From NCBI GenBank assembly GCA_003228175.2, contig QGNQ01000003.1, positions 1 through 64,000 on the forward strand: DNA of 64,000 bases. The letters are read 5' to 3'. The notes beneath the pieces were generated by a model, which was not told the DNA's origin, ran no database searches, and saw nothing but the letters and a program-made list of their open reading frames with translations. Position numbers and translations under genes: made by a program. This DNA comes from Chloroflexota bacterium. GTDB lineage: Bacteria > Chloroflexota > Dehalococcoidia > Bin125. Shown here in pieces: positions 36,204 through 44,143 of the stretch. The first letter of the stretch is position 1. Each line of letters opens with the position of its first letter.

Positions 36204-36305
36204 TCAGCTCGTAGCGGGGATCGTGTCGTCTCCGCCGACGCAGGCAGCGAGGGCGACCGCGCCGATCAGGAAGACACCGAAGATCAGGAGGAGCCGTCGG
36301 GGCAT
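36204..36305 (-). CDS. 33-residue micro-lipoprotein
   Basis: This short frame reads MPRRLLLIFGVFLIGAVALA then ACVGGDDTIPATS. It is a complete bacterial lipoprotein signal (two Arg, hydrophobic core, lipobox ALAAC at residue 22) with only 11 residues after the Cys. It has no strong ribosome site. It could be a real small anchored peptide or the remnant of a larger lipoprotein. It lies in an otherwise empty 250-bp gap. Confidence 0.45.
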   Translation of the reverse strand: MPRRLLLIFGVFLIGAVALAACVGGDDTIPATS

Positions 36306-36360
36306 GTGATTCTCGGGAGCCCCTGGAGGAAGGATCGCAGGGGGACGGTTGATACGACGC

Positions 36361-37464
36361 TCAGTCATCGTCTGATCGGGGAACGATCTCGATTCCAGGC
36401 GGGGCGATGTCCGCGCGCTGCCTGATCGCTTTCTCCGCCCTTGCCTTCAGCTCTTCAACTGATACGTGCTCGCGCGGAACCCCCGCAGCATCAAGTTCAC
36501 CCAAAAGGTCCTGGATGATCAGACTGGCTAGCCCTGGAGCCGTCGCAGTCACGATTTCGCGCGGGTGGTTGAGGCCAAACGGATAAATTCCTCGTCGAAT
36601 TAGATCTTCAATCTCGTCAGGTGAAACGGTCTCGGACCGAATGTCTTGTTCCACGGCCGCTCCGAAGGGCGTACGGGGGCGCCGCTGTCGCGGAGCATCA
36701 GGCTCGACAACTCTCTCAAGCTCGCGGATCACTGCAACATGGCCGTTGAAGAGGTTCGTGACGTCGTCATAGTACGAAAGCGCATGAACAAGGAGGTACG
36801 ACATAGCCTCGTACTGGCCGCGCCGCGGAGTGAGCTCGGCGAATAGTGTCGCCCACCAGTCGCCCATCGGCGTATTGCTGTCGACCGGGAATGCACGCAT
36901 ATCGGACAGAAGGAGCGAGAGCGTTTCGTGGAGATGACTGGGACGGGTCGATCCATCGGGCGCAACGTCGAGGAAAGCGCCGCTTCCGACCGCATCCGAC
37001 AATGCCCCGATCTGAAGGCGGTCCCCAGTGACGTGGCGCATCAACCCCATAATAATCAGATCGCGTTGGGCCTGAGAGACAGGAATCTGACTCGTGGGAT
37101 CCGCTTTAGGATCCAACTGCAGGGATTCCCGTACCTCGGAGAGCATTGTGTGACGCGCGTGAGCGGAGTCATGGTATCGAGACACCATGTGGCTTAAGTT
37201 CGCCGTGAACTCACTGACAAGACGGCGGCGTCTCCGCGCCTCCGCTTCGGCACGCTCCCGCGAGCGACGTAGGTATTCGACCAGCCCGACTGTGACGTAC
37301 GTGCCGAGGACGACACCGAACGCTTCGGTTGCGATATTCACGGAGGCATCATCACTCGGCCCGAGAAACGCGAGCAGGAGGAAGCCCGCAACGAGCACAG
37401 CAGCACCTGCTGTCCATAACTGGAACGTAGTGCTAGCGAGGACCGCTAGGAGGGAGTGCTTCAC
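36361..37464 (-). CDS. Two-helix membrane protein of unknown function, lower GC
   Basis: The 367-residue protein has two N-terminal hydrophobic helices (about residues 15-33 and 44-63), then a charged coiled-coil segment (LRRSRERAEAEARRRRRLVS) and a long soluble domain. I recognise no family. Codon use differs from its neighbours: a sampled 60-base line (37021-37080) is 57% GC against about 70% in the adjoining radical-SAM gene. This suggests recent acquisition. It starts 10 bp after the read-through stop of the selenoprotein gene upstream, so it may be co-transcribed with it. Confidence 0.7.
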   Translation of the reverse strand: MKHSLLAVLASTTFQLWTAGAAVLVAGFLLLAFLGPSDDASVNIATEAFGVVLGTYVTVGLVEYLRRSRERAEAEARRRRRLVSEFTANLSHMVSRYHDSAHARHTMLSEVRESLQLDPKADPTSQIPVSQAQRDLIIMGLMRHVTGDRLQIGALSDAVGSGAFLDVAPDGSTRPSHLHETLSLLLSDMRAFPVDSNTPMGDWWATLFAELTPRRGQYEAMSYLLVHALSYYDDVTNLFNGHVAVIRELERVVEPDAPRQRRPRTPFGAAVEQDIRSETVSPDEIEDLIRRGIYPFGLNHPREIVTATAPGLASLIIQDLLGELDAAGVPREHVSVEELKARAEKAIRQRADIAPPGIEIVPRSDDD

Positions 37465-37474
37465 CTCACACCAA

Positions 37475-38902
37475 CTACGACATGTTCAGAGGAGCCAACT
37501 GCTCCTCGGTGGGCTCCGCTCAACAGAACCAGGCTTCGGAGAGGCCGGGGACCCAGCCCGCGGGCGGCGACTCAGGTCGTGGCAAGGGCAGGCCGGCCGC
37601 CAGGGCGGCGTCGGAGCGGATGCGGGTGAAGACGCGGGCGTTGTCGGTGGGCTCGTCGTGCTTGCAGGAGACGCGAGCGACGAATTCGGCGAGCTTGGCC
37701 TGCAAGGCGTCGACGGCGGGGTCTGGGTTGCGCCAGGTGTGCGTGAGACCGTCGGGGTCGAAGCCGGTCAGGTGGCCGTCGGTTTGCGCTTGGGCGATGA
37801 GCGGGGAGCCGGGGGGGAGCAGCAGCCGCAGCCCATATTGCACGGGGGGCACGCTCTGGATGAGGTCGTGGCGGGCGATGAAGTCCAGGATGGCGTTGAA
37901 GTCATTGAGGGTGGTCCAGGGCGTGAAGGGCAGCCAGGTGGGGCGAAGGGGGAGTCCGGCGTCGCGGGTGAGGGTGAGGGCGCGCTCCATGTCGGCGGCG
38001 GTGTGGCCTTTGTCGAGGCGCTGGAGCAGGGCGTTGTCGACCGACTCGAAGGCGCTGGTCACCCAGGCGACGCCGAGGCCGGGGAGGGCGCCCGCCTCCT
38101 CTTCATGCTCCAGCAGGTGCTCGACTTTAATCGTGACGTCCAAGCTGAGGCCGGGGTGACGCCGCGCGAGGATGCGCAGCAGCGACATGGCGTGGGGCAC
38201 GGCGTTGAAGAAGTCCGGGTCGCCGAAGGTGATGTGGCGCGCGCCCAGCGCGAGTTGGGCGTCGATGTCGGCGAGGACGATTTCGGGCGGGACGAGGCGC
38301 AGGCGACCGGCGTACGTGGGCGTCAGGGGGCAGTGTGTGCAGCGGTGCGCGCAGCCGCGCGTTGCTTCGACGTAGCCGGCGAGTCGTTCTTGGGGGGCGC
38401 CGTCGGGCAGGACGATGGTGGCGCGGGCGTATTCATCGAGCGAGGGCAGGCCGCTGCGATCGGGCAGGGGCATCGCCTCTCGGGGGAAGAGCGGCTGCGG
38501 GCCGGCGCCTGCGACCGCCAGTGGAGTGCGCGTCTTGATGGCGTCCGCCGTCGCGACCAGGGGGCCTTCGTACTCGCCGCCGATGACCGCGCTGACGGGG
38601 GAGTCGTCGGGCAGGTGCGCCGCCAGCTGTGAGGCGTAGAGGCCGTAGAGCACGATCGGCGCTTCGAAGTTCTGCTCGCGCAGTTGCGCGGCGAGTCGCA
38701 GGGCGAGTCGCGAGGCGGTGTGCATGGGCACGGAGATGGCGAGGAGGTCGATGTCGGCGAAATGGGAAGCCGCGGCGGGCTGGACGGCGAGATCGAGCGT
38801 GCGCACGTCGTGGCCGGCGTCGCGCAGCGCGGCGGCGGGAGAGGCGAGACCGAGCGGCTGATGGCCTTGCTCGTAGGCGGAGACGAGGAGAACACGGGTC
38901 AC
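37475..38902 (-). CDS. B12-binding radical-SAM selenoprotein with C-U-A-E-P tail (TGA at 37520-37522 read as Sec)
   Basis: The N-terminal half is a B12-binding-like domain (MTRVLLVSAYEQGHQPLGLA, then LAISVPMHTASRLAL). The radical-SAM core has the CxxxCxxC cluster motif in TRGCAHRCTHCPL (Cys 184, 188, 191). The apparent stop after SEAWFC is TGA. The frame continues in phase as A-E-P-T-E-E-Q-L-A-P-L-N-M-S before a TAG at 37475-37477, giving 475 residues with Sec at 461 after Cys 460. The tail C-U-A-E-P matches, as I recall it, a radical-SAM family named for a CUAEP or CCAEP tail. A SECIS-like hairpin follows the TGA, and selA is in the window. A vicinal Cys-Sec at the C-terminus suggests a redox or metal-handling role; the substrate is unknown. 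Confidence 0.9.
37489..37507 (-). promoter_or_regulatory. Predicted bacterial SECIS element of the radical-SAM gene
   Basis: In the mRNA the arms GAGGAGC and GCTCCTC form a perfect 7-bp stem closing the loop AGTTG. The loop begins 19 nt after the TGA and has G in its second position. These fit the usual bacterial SECIS rules: apical loop 16-37 nt after UGA, and a G in the first two loop bases. Confidence 0.78.
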
Positions 38903-39000
38903 GGCCCCAGCGTAGACGCCAGGGGACGGCGGGGCGGGTAGTATGTGGCGGCTTTGGGAGCGGGTGAACGGATCCAGGCCAGGGAGCCGGGGGGTGGACT

Positions 39001-41187
39001 ATGCGACGCATCTTCACGATTCCAGTGCTGGCTGTGCTGGTGGGGCTGTTCGGGCTGCTGGGGCAGGGGGACTCGCGGCTGGTGGCGAGCAACGCCCCCG
39101 GCGGGGTGGGGGTCGCGCAGGTGCCCGATCAAGCGCCGCAGACGCGCGAGGTGATCCTGCTGGACGGCTGAAATCTGGTGGGCTGGACCGGCGGCGACGT
39201 CGCGACGAGCGTTGTGACGAACGCGCTAGGGGGCGTGTTCCGCAGCATCCACGCCTTCGGCGGAGAGACACAAGCGTTCGAGACGGTCACGGCGACGGGG
39301 CCGGCGTTCCTGAACAACCTGTCGCAGGTGGACGGCGGGGATGGCCTCTGGCTCTTCTCCCACGGCGACACGTTCTGGGAGCAACCGGTGATCACGGGGG
39401 CACGATCCGTGGCGCTGTCGGCGGGCTTCAATCTGGTCACGTGGACGGGCCTGCACGGGATGCCGATCGCGGACGCACTGGCGTCGCTGGGCGAGGCGGT
39501 GGAGAGCGCGTTCACCTATGAGGAGCTGTCGGACACGTTCCTCAGCTTCGGCCCGGCGCTGCCGCCGGCCTTGAACACGCTGGCGGCGCTGGCCTACGGG
39601 GAGGCGCTGTGGCTCCGGGTCAGTGAGGCGCGGACGTGGGAGCAGCCCGCGCCGCCGGCGGGCAGTGTGGCAGTGAGCGCGGACGGACTGGCCTCGGTGA
39701 CGGTGCCGGTGGGGCAGTCCGCCGACCTCGTTGTGCGGGCGATTCCCGCGGAGGAGTGGCCGGCGGAGATCAACGGACAGCCGGTCATCGCGGGGTACAC
39801 GGTTGCCCCGGCCGCGCTCGAGCTCGCGAGCGGACTACGCACGTCCAACGGCCCGTTCACGTCCGAATCGGGCTTCTGGGAGTTCGAGGTGACGCCGGAC
39901 GGTGATCCGGCCCCGATTGTCACCCTGACACCAACCGGGTTCACGGTTTCCCCACCCCCCCGCCAGTTCTATGACGGCACGGCGGACGGCGATTTCGTCC
40001 GGACGCCTATTGAATACGGCGTCTCCGAGGCCAACCGCGTGAGTTATCGCCGGCCGTTCACATTCGCTGATCTGTCACAGGAGGAAGTTCTGATCTTCCT
40101 GACAGACGCTCCAGCCGTGCAGGGGCTGTTCGAGTTCAACCATGAAACGGGCCATGCGACCTTTTCGGACAGCCCGTTCGGACCATTCAGGTTCACGTAC
40201 GGTCCAAATGATTCGCGCCAGACGAACTTCGATGTGCAGCCCGGCGCCGACGTCCCGATCGCGCCGCCGAATGGCTTCTGCGCGAACGAAGCAGCACGCG
40301 GAAGCCTGGAATATCTCTTCGATACCTCCTGGGGTGACCACACCTTGAAGTTCGAAGTGACGGACGCGGAGCTGTGCCCCGGCGGCAGCGGCGATCCCGG
40401 TGGTGGGACCTGCATGCCCGACGTACTCATCCTCGATTCGCTCTTCGATCTGATCGATGACCAGCTGAACCCCGGGATTCTGGGATTCGACGGCCCGTTC
40501 CTCGAAGAGTTCGGTGACCGGGTAGATCAGACGCGCATCGTGGGCAGCTCGTGCCCGCTCACCGAACAGCAAATCGAGGACTGGATCGCGCCCCTCATTC
40601 CGGCGTCGCCGAGCGCAGATGGCGTCTTCGCTCCCGGCGGAGACGCCCCGCTCGGCCAGCCGTTCGATGTCTTCAACGACGATCTTGGCCTGCTGGATCA
40701 CCTTCACGTCGCGCAGGCCGACGCGACGCCATACGTCATCGTGGCCATGGAGCTCGTCGATGCGGTCCCCCTCGCCAGCGAGGACCTCTTCTTCGTCTAC
40801 GCGGCCGTCTTCGATCGGGACGGCAACCCCACCAACAACTTCGTACCGCTACCGCAGTTCCCCGGGGACTACTTCCTGGGCACGGACCTCTGGTACGAGG
40901 CGAAGTACAGCCCGATCAGCGGCGAGTGGGCGCTGTCGCGTCGGATCGTGATCGGTGGCGCCCCTCGCTTCTTCCCCACCGACGCCCTGGTCCTGATCGC
41001 CGGCAACGTCATCTACTTCGTCATCCCCCAGGACGAGTTCACTGTCGGCAGCGGGGAGGATCTGCCGTTCCGCATGACCGCCTTCACTTACGACAAGACC
41101 GACCCGTTCGGCTTCGGGGCCGGCCTGGCGGCAGGCGACACGACGCCCTTCGTGCTGGATCCGCTGGCGTTGCTGCCGCTGCCGTAG
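39001..41187 (+). pseudogene. Large secreted protein interrupted by an in-frame TGA at a Trp position
   Basis: Read through, this encodes 728 residues. It has a signal peptide (MRRIFTIPVLAVLVGLFGLL), then LLDG-TGA-NLVGWTGGD, where TGA (39169-39171) is codon 57. The segment recurs about 100 residues later as SAGFNLVTWTGLHG. The family motif I recall in Chloroflexota secreted proteins is GWNLVGW, so TGA replaces an aromatic residue, most simply TGG to TGA. The rest is a beta-rich extracellular protein with no family I know. A downstream restart lacks the signal peptide. GC falls to about 57% in a sampled mid-gene line (40081-40140) against 70% near 39421, suggesting a mosaic. It could be a true nonsense mutation or a sequence error. 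Confidence 0.72.
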
Positions 41188-41221
41188 GGCGGGTGGGGAC
41201 GAGAGTGGGCGAGAGGGGCCG

Positions 41222-41836
41222 CTACTTGCTGGCGGCGCCTTCCTTCTGGGGCTGGTAGTAGGGGTTGGTGCCGGCGGCGTGGTCCGTGGTATCGACGACT
41301 TCGACGATCTCGGGGATGTGTTCCTTCACCGCCACTTCGATGCCCTGCTTGAGGGTCACGTTGGCCATGCCGCAACCGGCGCAGCCCCCGCCCATCTCGA
41401 TATAGGCCTTGTCCCCCTCCACGGCGAGCAGCGTGACAACGCCGCCGTGTGAGGCGATGCCGGGGTTGACGTACTCGTCGAAGAGGATCTGGACGCGCTC
41501 TTCCAGCGGGTTGTCCCAGACGGAGTTGGGGTTATCGAACTCCAGGCCGCTGGCCTCAGGCCCTTTGTATTCGTAATGGATGGCGACGCCGTTGAGCTTG
41601 TCGGCGTTCTCGCGCTCGACGAAGACGTGGAAGCCGTTGGCGTCGACGGTGGTGTCGTCCGGCTCCGCGCCCTGCTCGACAAGGGTGATGACGTGGTCGA
41701 ATCCCTGACCGCCGCGACCGACAATCTTGAGTCGCAGGCCAACGACCGTCTCGGGATAACCCGCGATCGCGGCGCTGAGCGCGGAGACCGCGGCCTCTGA
41801 GAAGGCAAGTTTGATCTCGCCGGTGGCGTCTGTCAT
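41222..41836 (-). CDS. Nfu-type iron-sulfur cluster carrier (NfuA-like)
   Basis: The 204-residue protein has an N-terminal A-type (HesB/IscA-like) domain and a C-terminal NifU-like domain with the cluster-binding CxxC in EMGGGCAGCGMANVTLKQGI. The order matches NfuA, which carries [4Fe-4S] clusters to target enzymes. The N-terminal domain lacks the IscA cysteines, as in NfuA. It lies between the secreted-protein gene and the flavoprotein gene, both on the other strand, and looks monocistronic. Radical-SAM proteins coded nearby would be plausible clients, which is an inference. Confidence 0.9.
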   Translation of the reverse strand: MTDATGEIKLAFSEAAVSALSAAIAGYPETVVGLRLKIVGRGGQGFDHVITLVEQGAEPDDTTVDANGFHVFVERENADKLNGVAIHYEYKGPEASGLEFDNPNSVWDNPLEERVQILFDEYVNPGIASHGGVVTLLAVEGDKAYIEMGGGCAGCGMANVTLKQGIEVAVKEHIPEIVEVVDTTDHAAGTNPYYQPQKEGAASK

Positions 41837-41983
41837 GCCGCAGCCTCCTTCGTGTGATCCGTGATCGCATCGTAGCGCAGGCGTCGTGTGTGGAGGGCGG
41901 GCGTGATCCTGGGCACGGGCGGCGGTCGTCTGCGCCCGTATGCTGGCCGCGATAGGCGTGGCGGACTGGAGGAGGAGGGGCGG

Positions 41984-43435
41984 ATGCGCAAGCCCGACTA
42001 CGACATCGTGGTGATCGGTGGGGGCCCGGCGGGGTTGGCGATCGGTCGCTTCGCACCCAAGCTGGGAGCGCGTGTGGCGATCGTCGAGGAGGGGCGGCTG
42101 GGCGGCGACTGCACATGGTCGGGCTGCGTGCCCAGCAAAGCGTTGATCGCGAGCGCGCGGGCCGCGTCGGCGGGGCGCAACCGGGCCGCGCTGGGTCTGC
42201 CGCCGTTGCCGCCGCCGGAGCGAGTGGAGATTGGGCCGGTGCTGACGCGCATCAAGGCGCTGCAGGAGCAGATCTACGAAGAGTCGGACCGGCCCGACTT
42301 GCTACCGGGTGTCGATGTGATCTCGGGGCGGGGACGCTTCGTATCGGCGGACGCGATCGAGGTGGACGGGCGCCGGATCACGGCGGCGACGGTCGTGATC
42401 GCGACGGGGGCGGGGCCCGTGGTGCCGCCGATTCCGGGACTGGCGGAGTCCGGCTATCTGACGAACCACAGCATCTGGGAGATCGCGCGACTGCCGGATC
42501 GGCTGACAGTGATCGGGGGCGGGCCGATTGGCCTGGAGCTGGGGCAGGCGTTCCAGCGGCTCGGGTCGCAGGTGACAGTGGTGGAGATGGCGCCGCAGAT
42601 CCTGCCGCGGGCGGAGGCGGACGTCGCGCAGGCGCTGAGCGTGGAGTTGGAAGCCGAGGGGATGATCATCCACACGCGCACGGCGGCGACGGAGGTGCAG
42701 TGCGAGGGCGATCAGCATCGGCTCATGCTGCGCGGACCGGAGGGGGAGTTGACGGCGGAGGGCGACGCGTTGCTCGTGGCGGTCGGTCAGCGACCGAACG
42801 CGTCGGATCTGGGGCTGGAGGCGGCGGGGGTGCGGACGACGGACGGGGGCGGGGTCCGGGTCGACGCACAGTTGCGGACCTCGAACAAGCGCGTGTACGC
42901 CTGCGGCGATGTGATCGGCGGCTATCAATTCACGCACACGGCCGCGTACGAGGCGAGCGTCGTGATGCACAACGCGCTGTTCCCCCTGCGCAAGCAGCGG
43001 GCCGACTACTCCACGACGCCCTGGGTGGTGTTCACGGATCCGGAGGTCGCCGGAGTGGGGCTGACCGAGGCGGAGGCGCGGGCCAAGCACGGGGACGGGG
43101 TGCACACCTATGAACGGTCGTTCCGGGAGCTGGACCGAGCGCTGCTGGATGGTCGGTGCCCGGGGTTCTTGCGCATCGTGACGGTGGGGCGGCGGCGCAA
43201 GATCGTGGGGGCGCAGATCGTGGGACCGTCGGCGGGCGAGCTGATTCAGGAGCAGGTGCTCGCGATCTCGCAGGGCATGAACGCGATGGAACTGGCGATG
43301 ACGCACCACGCCTACCCCACGCTGAACGAGGCGTCGCGTTGGGCGGCGGTGGCGGCGGTGGACGACATGCTGCGTTCGCGATCGGTGCAGCGGGTGGTGG
43401 GGATCGCGCGGGCGCTGAACAAGCGGCCTTGGTGA
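41984..43435 (+). CDS. Pyridine nucleotide-disulfide oxidoreductase, mercuric-reductase-like
   Basis: The 483-residue flavoprotein (ATG 41984, with GGAGGAGGGG upstream) has the FAD motif DIVVIGGGPAGLAIG and the redox-active disulfide in GGDCTWSGCVPSKALI. The NAD motif is LTVIGGGPIGLELGQAF, and the dimer interface is TPWVVFTDPEVAGVGL. Near the C-terminus, HHAYPTLNEA takes the place of the His-Pro catalytic dyad of lipoamide dehydrogenase. It lacks the N-terminal metal-binding domain and the C-terminal Cys pair of true MerA, so mercury reduction is unlikely. A disulfide or quinone substrate is possible. It is 125 bp upstream of the predicted HesB-like selenoprotein. Confidence 0.88.
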   Translation: MRKPDYDIVVIGGGPAGLAIGRFAPKLGARVAIVEEGRLGGDCTWSGCVPSKALIASARAASAGRNRAALGLPPLPPPERVEIGPVLTRIKALQEQIYEESDRPDLLPGVDVISGRGRFVSADAIEVDGRRITAATVVIATGAGPVVPPIPGLAESGYLTNHSIWEIARLPDRLTVIGGGPIGLELGQAFQRLGSQVTVVEMAPQILPRAEADVAQALSVELEAEGMIIHTRTAATEVQCEGDQHRLMLRGPEGELTAEGDALLVAVGQRPNASDLGLEAAGVRTTDGGGVRVDAQLRTSNKRVYACGDVIGGYQFTHTAAYEASVVMHNALFPLRKQRADYSTTPWVVFTDPEVAGVGLTEAEARAKHGDGVHTYERSFRELDRALLDGRCPGFLRIVTVGRRRKIVGAQIVGPSAGELIQEQVLAISQGMNAMELAMTHHAYPTLNEASRWAAVAAVDDMLRSRSVQRVVGIARALNKRPW

Positions 43436-43560
43436 CCGGGGTGCAGGATCGACGGGAGCGATCTGTGAGGGCTTCCGGGTCGTAGTTGGTAGAGTGCGAC
43501 CAGCCGCGAATGTGTGCGTTGTACGTCACGTCGCGGCCAGCGGGGATGCGGGGGTGTGGA

Positions 43561-43860
43561 GTGCGGATCAACTTTTCGGAGGAGGCGCTGACGCTGGCCC
43601 AGGAGCGGGGCGGCGTGATGGCGATCGACTACATCCCGCCGATCGGTTGAGGGGGCTCCCCGGAGGTGTCGGTCGACACCTATCTCAAGGGCAAGAACAC
43701 CAGCCAGTACATGCGGGTGGAGCAGGACGGGCTGCAGATTCTGGTCGCGGGGGGGCTGCAGCGCTTCGCGGAGCGGATTGAGCTGGACGCGAAGAAGTTT
43801 CTCTTCTGGCGCTCGTTTGACGTGTGGGTGGAAGCGAAACACGCGCACGGCCCCACTTGA
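43561..43860 (+). CDS. Small HesB-like selenoprotein (TGA at 43648-43650 read as Sec)
   Basis: Starting at GTG 43561 the frame gives VRINFSEEALTLAQERGGVM and continues to PPIG, then TGA, then GGSPEVSVDTYLKGKN and on to a stop at 43858-43860. Reading TGA as Sec (residue 30) yields a 99-residue protein. Its N-terminal strand-helix start, the UGG site, and a C-terminal Leu/Ile/Glu-rich strand segment resemble HesB-like (CC/Se-motif) selenoproteins; the family is not certain. An ATG at 43546 is an alternative start. A SECIS-like hairpin follows the TGA at the right distance. It lies 125 bp after a disulfide oxidoreductase, which might reduce it. Confidence 0.72.
43664..43681 (+). promoter_or_regulatory. 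Predicted bacterial SECIS element of the HesB-like gene
   Basis: The arms AGGTGTC and GACACCT form a perfect 7-bp stem with the tetraloop GGTC. The loop starts 20 nt after the TGA. A GGUC-containing apical loop is also what Escherichia coli fdhF uses to bind SelB. Confidence 0.78.
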
Positions 43861-43983
43861 GCGCACTAGGTTGTGACCCGCCGTGCGCGGGTCTGTTGGC
43901 AGCGGAGCGAGGCTGGACGCATCACCCCGCTGCCGGCCCCCTCTATCGCAGCTCTCGCGACCAGGGGAGGTGATGAGGGAGGG

Positions 43984-44058
43984 TGGAGCGGGGGACGGGA
44001 TTCGAACCCGCGGCCTCCTGCTTGGAAGGCAGGAGCTCTACCACTGAGCTACCCCCGC
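43984..44058 (-). tRNA. tRNA-Gly(UCC)
   Basis: On the minus strand the gene forms a full cloverleaf: acceptor GCGGGGG/CCCCCGC, D-arm GCTCAGTGGTAGAGC, anticodon loop CTTCCAA (anticodon TCC), T-loop TTCGAAT, and an encoded CCA. Confidence 0.94.
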
Positions 44059-44143
44059 TCGCGGGCCCAGCCTACCAAGGCCATCGGCTAGTATGCCGCC
44101 GAGATCGCCGGCCCGGTCCGGCGTCGCAAGGCAGGAGGCGCGC

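Noticed and set aside
39169-39171. TGA in the secreted-protein gene as a third selenocysteine codon
   Set aside because: The position is aromatic (Trp/Phe) in the repeat and motif, not Cys, and no clean hairpin is found at the expected distance.
41984-43435. True mercuric reductase MerA
   Set aside because: No N-terminal metal-binding domain and no C-terminal Cys pair; only the redox-active disulfide is shared.
43480-43510. tRNA-like string (TAGTTGGTAGAG) upstream of the HesB-like gene
   Set aside because: No T-arm, acceptor pairing or anticodon stem could be formed; it resembles only a D-arm.
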